From positions 1-9,823 of the forward strand of contig JAOZHK010000123.1 of the NCBI GenBank assembly GCA_026014905.1: a stretch of 9,823 nt of DNA. Direction: 5' to 3'. How positions within the stretch are numbered: the first letter of the stretch is position 1; each line of letters begins with the position of its first letter. Shown here piece after piece: positions 6,823 to 9,823 of the stretch. Under the pieces are notes generated by a model, which worked only from the letters and a program-made list of their open reading frames with translations, was not told where the DNA came from and did not search any database. This stretch comes from Candidatus Bathyarchaeota archaeon (GTDB lineage Archaea > Thermoproteota > Bathyarchaeia > RBG-16-48-13 > GCA-020355125). The position numbers and the translations under genes are program-made.

Positions 6823-7869
6823 ATGTGGTGTCATATTATGGGAACAATAAAAGTTCTTTATCCTTGGCCCCCCTCTCCAGATACACCGAAAGAACACCGT
6901 GGCCTCTCTGACCCAGCAATGGAACGATTACAACGTATAGCAGATGTAGACACAGCTCGTCACCCTTCCGTTACTCGTCAAGAAAAAGAAACATGGGCTA
7001 CTCGACTAAAAGATGTGAAGGTAATCGGATATATGCGTCGCCCGTGGAACTGGAGTGAGTTCCTGGACTTAGCACCAGATTTAAGGATGATTCAGGGAGC
7101 AGGAATTGGTTACAATCACATCGATGTTGACGCATGTTCGAAACGTAACGTGATGGTCTGTAATGTAGCAGAAATAATGTCAGAATCTGTTGCACAACAT
7201 GCCATGGCGTTAATCCTTGACCTTTCCAAAAAAATAACGTTAGCTGATCGCCGGATTCGACAAAGTAACAACTGGGCAAAGGATCCGGATCGTGTCGGCT
7301 TTGAACTCTGGGGAAAAACCTTAGGCATCATTGGTATAGGGGGGATTGGTGGTAGATTGGCCATGAAGTGCCGGACCGCATTTAACATGCGCGTCTTAGC
7401 ATATGATCCCTTTACCCTCCAAGCAGGAGCCCAACGATACGGAGCAACGTTGGTGGATCTATCTACCTTACTTCGCGAGTCCGATGTCATCGAAGTCAGT
7501 TGTTTTCTAACACGGAAAGGCTCTCATCCAACATATCACCTATTAGGTAAGCAAGAATTTGATGCAATGAAACCTGCCGCCATCTTAGTAAACATCGCAC
7601 GAGGCGCAGTAATTGATGAATCATCATTAATCGAGGCGCTTCGAAAAGGCAAAATAGCAGCAGCGGGACTTGATGTCTTTGAAACCGAGCCCCTGCCACC
7701 AGATAGCCCTCTACGAGAATTTGATAACGTAGTTTTAACCGCACATCAATCATCATCGACTATCGAGTGTCGCATCAAGACGCCTGCAGCAGCAATTGAG
7801 AACGTCATCAGGTTCGTTGAAGGGAAGTCCCCGCATTGGGTCGTCAACCGCGCTAGCTTAAAGCGATAG
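6823..7869 (+). CDS. D-2-hydroxyacid dehydrogenase (phosphoglycerate/hydroxypyruvate reductase-like)
   Basis: Encodes 348 residues, or 343 from ATG 6838, which fits the family better because MGTIKVLYPWPP leads straight into the first strand; GGTG at 6827-6830 precedes it. The fold is the usual split one: a substrate domain (about 1-115 and the C-terminal end) around an NAD domain (about 116-310). GIGGIG (171-176) is the dinucleotide loop, and D195 in LAYDPF predicts NAD over NADP. Catalytic residues are R260 (NIARGAVID), E289 (DVFETEP) and H308. The usual 'PHxGG' after the histidine is AHQSSST here, so the substrate loop may differ. The protein reduces a 2-keto acid to the D-hydroxy acid, or the reverse; phosphoglycerate, glyoxylate or hydroxypyruvate are candidates and cannot be separated here. 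There is no ACT domain. The gene appears monocistronic and cytoplasmic. Confidence 0.92.
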   Translation: MWCHIMGTIKVLYPWPPSPDTPKEHRGLSDPAMERLQRIADVDTARHPSVTRQEKETWATRLKDVKVIGYMRRPWNWSEFLDLAPDLRMIQGAGIGYNHIDVDACSKRNVMVCNVAEIMSESVAQHAMALILDLSKKITLADRRIRQSNNWAKDPDRVGFELWGKTLGIIGIGGIGGRLAMKCRTAFNMRVLAYDPFTLQAGAQRYGATLVDLSTLLRESDVIEVSCFLTRKGSHPTYHLLGKQEFDAMKPAAILVNIARGAVIDESSLIEALRKGKIAAAGLDVFETEPLPPDSPLREFDNVVLTAHQSSSTIECRIKTPAAAIENVIRFVEGKSPHWVVNRASLKR

Positions 7870-7876
7870 CCTCTTT

Positions 7877-7885
7877 CCCCTTTTT
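7877..7885 (+). terminator. C4T5 termination tract after the dehydrogenase gene
   Basis: Four Cs and five Ts lie 8 bases after the stop, matching in layout the tracts at 6634 and 8334. Confidence 0.5.
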
Positions 7886-8038
7886 ATATAATAGCTTACC
7901 CTGAATGTATTAATAATAGATTATTCTCCTAAAAGGCATGAAATTATTAATAATGGTTAGTGATTTATTGTTAAATTGTAAATTATATAATATACCATTT
8001 TAAATATCTTTAAAACGTTAAAATTATAGATATATATA

Positions 8039-8047
8039 CTTATAAAG
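8039..8047 (+). promoter_or_regulatory. Probable TATA box for the small four-cysteine protein gene
   Basis: CTTATAAAG is a good archaeal TATA match. A start about 25 bases downstream (near 8070) would leave a leader of about 20 bases containing the GAGGG site at 8076-8080. An adjacent ATATATATA stretch (8030-8038) is an alternative. Confidence 0.45.
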
Positions 8048-8088
8048 TAGTAAGATCTATTTAAGACTCATACTTGAGGGCGTTTCTG

Positions 8089-8328
8089 TTGAGTTATGGA
8101 ACGACTAGCGAAAACCTTGCCCAATGGTTCTTAGATCCTTCTAGCTATCGCGGATACAAACAAAATCCTCACATTGGTCATAAACATCACCTATGTGCAA
8201 TGGCTGAAAGCGGTGAAGTAACGGTAGAGCAAATGAAGGAGCTAATCAGAGATGCAAAGTTCATGTGCAAGATCTGTGGAAGATCAGCCCTGAGCTCTGA
8301 TAATCTTTGTGAGCCGGAGCCACTATAA
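8089..8328 (+). CDS. Small conserved four-cysteine (zinc-ribbon-like) protein, TTG start
   Basis: No in-frame ATG precedes the conserved part. I choose TTG 8089, giving 79 residues, because GAGGG (8076-8080) lies 8 bases upstream; TTG 8074, giving 84 residues, overlaps that site. The protein is soluble with no membrane segment. In 84-residue numbering, cysteines occur in HHLCAM (C41), CKIC (C69, C72) and NLCEP (C78), a set that could bind one zinc ion. The pattern 'CAMAESGE...(V)..(M)..LI.DAKFMCKICGR.A....NLCEPEPL' resembles a short protein family I recall in archaea and some anaerobic bacteria. The N-terminal 35 residues (WFLDPSSYRGYKQNPHIGHKHH) add extra histidines and may be lineage-specific. 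It stands alone, with its own promoter-like and terminator-like sequences. Function unknown; nucleic-acid or metal binding is possible. Confidence 0.75.
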   Translation: MSYGTTSENLAQWFLDPSSYRGYKQNPHIGHKHHLCAMAESGEVTVEQMKELIRDAKFMCKICGRSALSSDNLCEPEPL

Positions 8329-8333
8329 ACACA

Positions 8334-8346
8334 CCCCCTCTTTTTT
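8334..8346 (+). terminator. C5-TC-T6 termination tract after the small cysteine-rich gene
   Basis: Five Cs, then TC, then six Ts begin 6 bases after the stop codon, with no hairpin. It is the third such tract in the window. Confidence 0.5.
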
Positions 8347-8473
8347 CTCCGAGAATTTCCTTCCATAATATGCGGGTTAAGTTAGCTTATCACTAATGTC
8401 TATTGTCAGTACTTTCTAACAATATTGAATATAAATAAAAATTAATGCTTAGACAGCAGGCAGGAATATATTG

Positions 8474-8499
8474 TTAGCTAGCGTGCGCGTATTAGCTAG
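8474..8499. repeat. Direct repeat TTAGCTAG with 18-base spacing, can form a hairpin
   Basis: TTAGCTAG occurs at 8474-8481 and 8492-8499. Because TAGCTA is self-complementary, the copies could also form a 6-bp hairpin around GCGTGCGCGTAT. It lies just downstream of the minus-strand gene's stop codon, so it might act in that gene's termination, though no T-run follows on that strand. Confidence 0.3.
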
Positions 8500-8511
8500 T
8501 TTAAATAATCA

Positions 8512-8889
8512 TTATTGGATTTCAAAACTGGGTTCTCTATTGAACAATGGAAGGCGATAATCAGAATATAAGTTAAAGATAATTTCGCGTAATTGGAGAT
8601 CTTTTTGCGTGAAGGGTTGACGGGTTTTCTGGAACAGAACTGCTCGACGTGCTGAAATTAGGACATATAATGTATCGGCTTTAAACTCCAGTTCAGGTGA
8701 GTAATCATGTCGAGGATCAGAAAGGTCAAATTGGTCGAGAACTCCAAACTGTCTAACATAAGTAAAATCTCCTAATTTCTTTGCTACATCTTGGAGATTA
8801 TGACGTCGCCATCGTCGTGTACACACAAAATGATAGGGTTGAGCACTCATTAATGCTTTAGCGCTCCTGAGTCTATGATGAATACTCAA
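8512..8889 (-). CDS. Orphan hypothetical protein on the minus strand
   Basis: The frame gives 125 residues from a TTG at 8889, or 112 from ATG 8850 (MSAQPYHFVCTRRW). A strong GGAGG (complement of 8893-8897) lies only 3 bases from the TTG, too close for normal use, and 9 bases from an ATT at codon 3. The true start is therefore unsettled. I do not recognise the family. The protein is soluble and basic near its N-terminus (CTRRWRRHN), then has a mixed section (LGDFTYVRQFGVLDQFDL) and a C-terminal half with strand-like TLYVLISARRAVLFQ and a helix-like LREIIFNLYSDYRLPLF. Frequent CGA and CGT arginine codons match neighbouring genes, which supports real coding. It is the only minus-strand gene and is divergent from the gene at 9110. 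The basic start could hint at nucleic-acid binding; that is speculation. Confidence 0.6.
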   Translation of the reverse strand: MSIHHRLRSAKALMSAQPYHFVCTRRWRRHNLQDVAKKLGDFTYVRQFGVLDQFDLSDPRHDYSPELEFKADTLYVLISARRAVLFQKTRQPFTQKDLQLREIIFNLYSDYRLPLFNREPSFEIQ

Positions 8890-9030
8890 TTACCTCCAAT
8901 AAATAGATGTTGATATCACCACAGTCTAAACACATACACTGCAGTATTCGTTCTTGCGGTGAGACCGCGCATTACAGATGCATTGAATTATCCGTGCAAT
9001 CACGCTATTTGAGAAAAGAATATGTACCAC

Positions 9031-9039
9031 GATTATAAC
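9031..9039 (+). promoter_or_regulatory. Possible TATA box for the zinc-ribbon membrane protein gene
   Basis: GATTATAAC lies about 70 bases before the start at 9110, after a purine-rich GAGAAAAGAA. A transcript would start near 9056-9065, where the paired leader begins. Confidence 0.3.
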
Positions 9040-9055
9040 GATGTAATACTCTTAA

Positions 9056-9109
9056 GTGGGTGGCTGACTGAGACTCTCGTTTAGAAAACTCGAGAGCGAG
9101 CCTAACCAC
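9056..9109 (+). other. Potential long imperfect hairpin in the leader of the gene at 9110
   Basis: Three nested complementary blocks are visible: GTGG (9056-9059) with CCAC (9106-9109), GGCT (9062-9065) with AGCC (9099-9102), and CTCTCG (9074-9079) with CGAGAG (9091-9096) around an 11-base loop. Together they make 14 pairs with two internal loops, ending directly at the start codon. It may be a structured 5' leader or a small RNA; no known riboswitch or tRNA is recognised. Confidence 0.4.
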
Positions 9110-9502
9110 ATGATGGCAAAATCACAAACCATTAAGTCGGAGTTAACCAATATGCTTATTCCCATCCTCATCTTGACAACGTCTATAATATTTTTGTACA
9201 TGTTCCGCTCAACCTGGCTCCATCTATTTGAAGAATCACATGATACAATCACCGATGGTAAAATATACAACAAGTTGGATGTGGAACCGTTATGCCCAAA
9301 ATGTGGTGAGAAGATGGAAGAAGGACGAGCAATTATAAACTATCATGACAACAAACTCCCATTTCTTTATCCACATGAGGTTCCCACGTTTCTCCGTCGT
9401 AATATACGTATGGCTCCAACATTAACTGAGAATCCATTTTACCCGGAGCCGCAAACAGTGTATCGATGCCATGCTTGTGGTGTTTTTTTAGATCAATATT
9501 AG
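9110..9502 (+). CDS. Membrane-anchored zinc-ribbon protein, unknown function
   Basis: Encodes 130 residues from ATG 9110 (the adjacent ATG 9113 is equally possible; no clear ribosome site). A single N-terminal helix at about 15-33 (LIPILILTTSIIFLYMF) follows a short charged start. The rest is soluble and contains two knuckles, CPKCGEKME (62-70) and CHACG (120-124). These form a CxxC...CxxC zinc ribbon with a 53-residue insert carrying a proline- and aromatic-rich stretch (LPFLYPHEVPTFLRR, ENPFYPEPQ). Zinc ribbons are usually cytoplasmic, so an N-out/C-in anchor is likely, though charge on the two sides of the helix is not decisive. Neighbours give no clue: the nearest upstream gene is divergent. 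I do not recognise the family; a tethered adaptor or regulatory protein is a guess. A terminator-like hairpin lies 78 bases downstream. Confidence 0.7.
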   Translation: MMAKSQTIKSELTNMLIPILILTTSIIFLYMFRSTWLHLFEESHDTITDGKIYNKLDVEPLCPKCGEKMEEGRAIINYHDNKLPFLYPHEVPTFLRRNIRMAPTLTENPFYPEPQTVYRCHACGVFLDQY

Positions 9503-9580
9503 CTGATCTATCTTTTGCTCATAATCTTACTGTTGCGTGAATCTTTAGATGAGCTGACTCGTTCATGCAGTGAATACAAA

Positions 9581-9624
9581 GAGGGTTAAGGGACAACTCC
9601 CCAAACCCTTAACCCTCGGTTTTT
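9581..9624 (+). terminator. Perfect 12-bp hairpin with T-run, bacterial-style terminator
   Basis: GAGGGTTAAGGG (9581-9592) is exactly complementary to CCCTTAACCCTC (9606-9617) across a 13-base loop, followed by GG and five Ts. It probably ends the transcript of the gene at 9110. The minus strand has only three Ts after the stem, so plus-strand use is favoured. Confidence 0.6.
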
Positions 9625-9693
9625 CAATAGGCGTTTTAGCCTACTTCTGTGAAGGTATAAGAGTGGAAAAGACGCTACACACGTATTAATAAT

Positions 9694-9747
9694 AACATTT
9701 AATACTATATATGTTAATTTTTGTTATACACTATTAAATGTTTTTTT
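9694..9747. repeat. AT-rich 11-bp inverted repeat followed by Ts
   Basis: AACATTTAATA (9694-9704) is the reverse complement of TATTAAATGTT (9732-9742), with a 27-base spacer and a T-rich tail. It could be a weak second terminator or an operator-like site; AT richness makes chance pairing likely. Apart from this repeat and the hairpin at 9581, I see nothing supportable in the gene-free stretch 9503-9823: no ORF, tRNA or clear promoter. Confidence 0.3.
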
Positions 9748-9823
9748 CTTATCTGTTTATTAATTTTACGGATGTTTTTTTCACTTTACTCGTTAAATAT
9801 TACCATCACAAATTTTCTATTAA

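Noticed and set aside
7116..7490. Minus-strand ORF of 124 codons inside the dehydrogenase gene
   Set aside because: Entirely covered by the Rossmann domain coding sequence on the other strand; no independent support.
8940..9110. Possible tRNA in the gap before the zinc-ribbon gene
   Set aside because: No GGTTCGAATCC-like T-loop, no acceptor-stem pairing of seven bases and no anticodon arm could be placed.

Overview
The window looks archaeal. The evidence is indirect. Intergenic regions are strongly AT-rich with TATA-like boxes. Three genes end in bare C-then-T tracts rather than hairpin terminators. Starts in the main operon follow Shine-Dalgarno-like GGAGG/GAGGG sequences, and at least one start is TTG. 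Small zinc-ribbon proteins of an archaeal style are present. CGA is a favoured arginine codon. I cannot fix the lineage from sequence alone; an Asgard-type or other uncultured archaeon is my guess.

Region 1 (start to about 6625) is the core. It holds a 5'-truncated MutL/GlmL-family protein (ASKHA-type ATPase fold, the 'glutamate mutase L' family), then a roughly 376-residue soluble protein with two hammerhead-like GDEV motifs and a KOW-like C-terminus. A small four-helix membrane protein follows. After a 211-base AT-rich gap comes a tight four-gene membrane operon: a TM-globular-TM protein, a six-helix membrane protein, a second TM-globular-TM protein whose domain probably faces outside, and another polytopic membrane protein. 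No glutamate mutase or other B12-dependent mutase subunit is present. From memory, the MutL-like protein, its partner and membrane proteins of these types also occur together in some bacteria (Chloroflexi-like and others) with no assigned function. The best reading is an uncharacterised envelope complex with a cytoplasmic actin-fold ATPase. This is the candidate undescribed system.

Region 2 (about 6626 to 7890) is a single-gene unit encoding a D-2-hydroxyacid dehydrogenase with a complete Arg-Glu-His catalytic set and an NAD-type Rossmann motif.

Region 3 (about 7890 to the end) is gene-poor and AT-rich. It carries a small four-cysteine protein with a TTG start, a minus-strand orphan gene of about 112 to 125 residues, and a membrane-anchored zinc-ribbon protein preceded by a potentially structured leader. 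A perfect 12-bp hairpin with a T-run follows, then an AT-rich inverted repeat. No tRNA, rRNA, CRISPR array, insertion sequence or integrase was seen.
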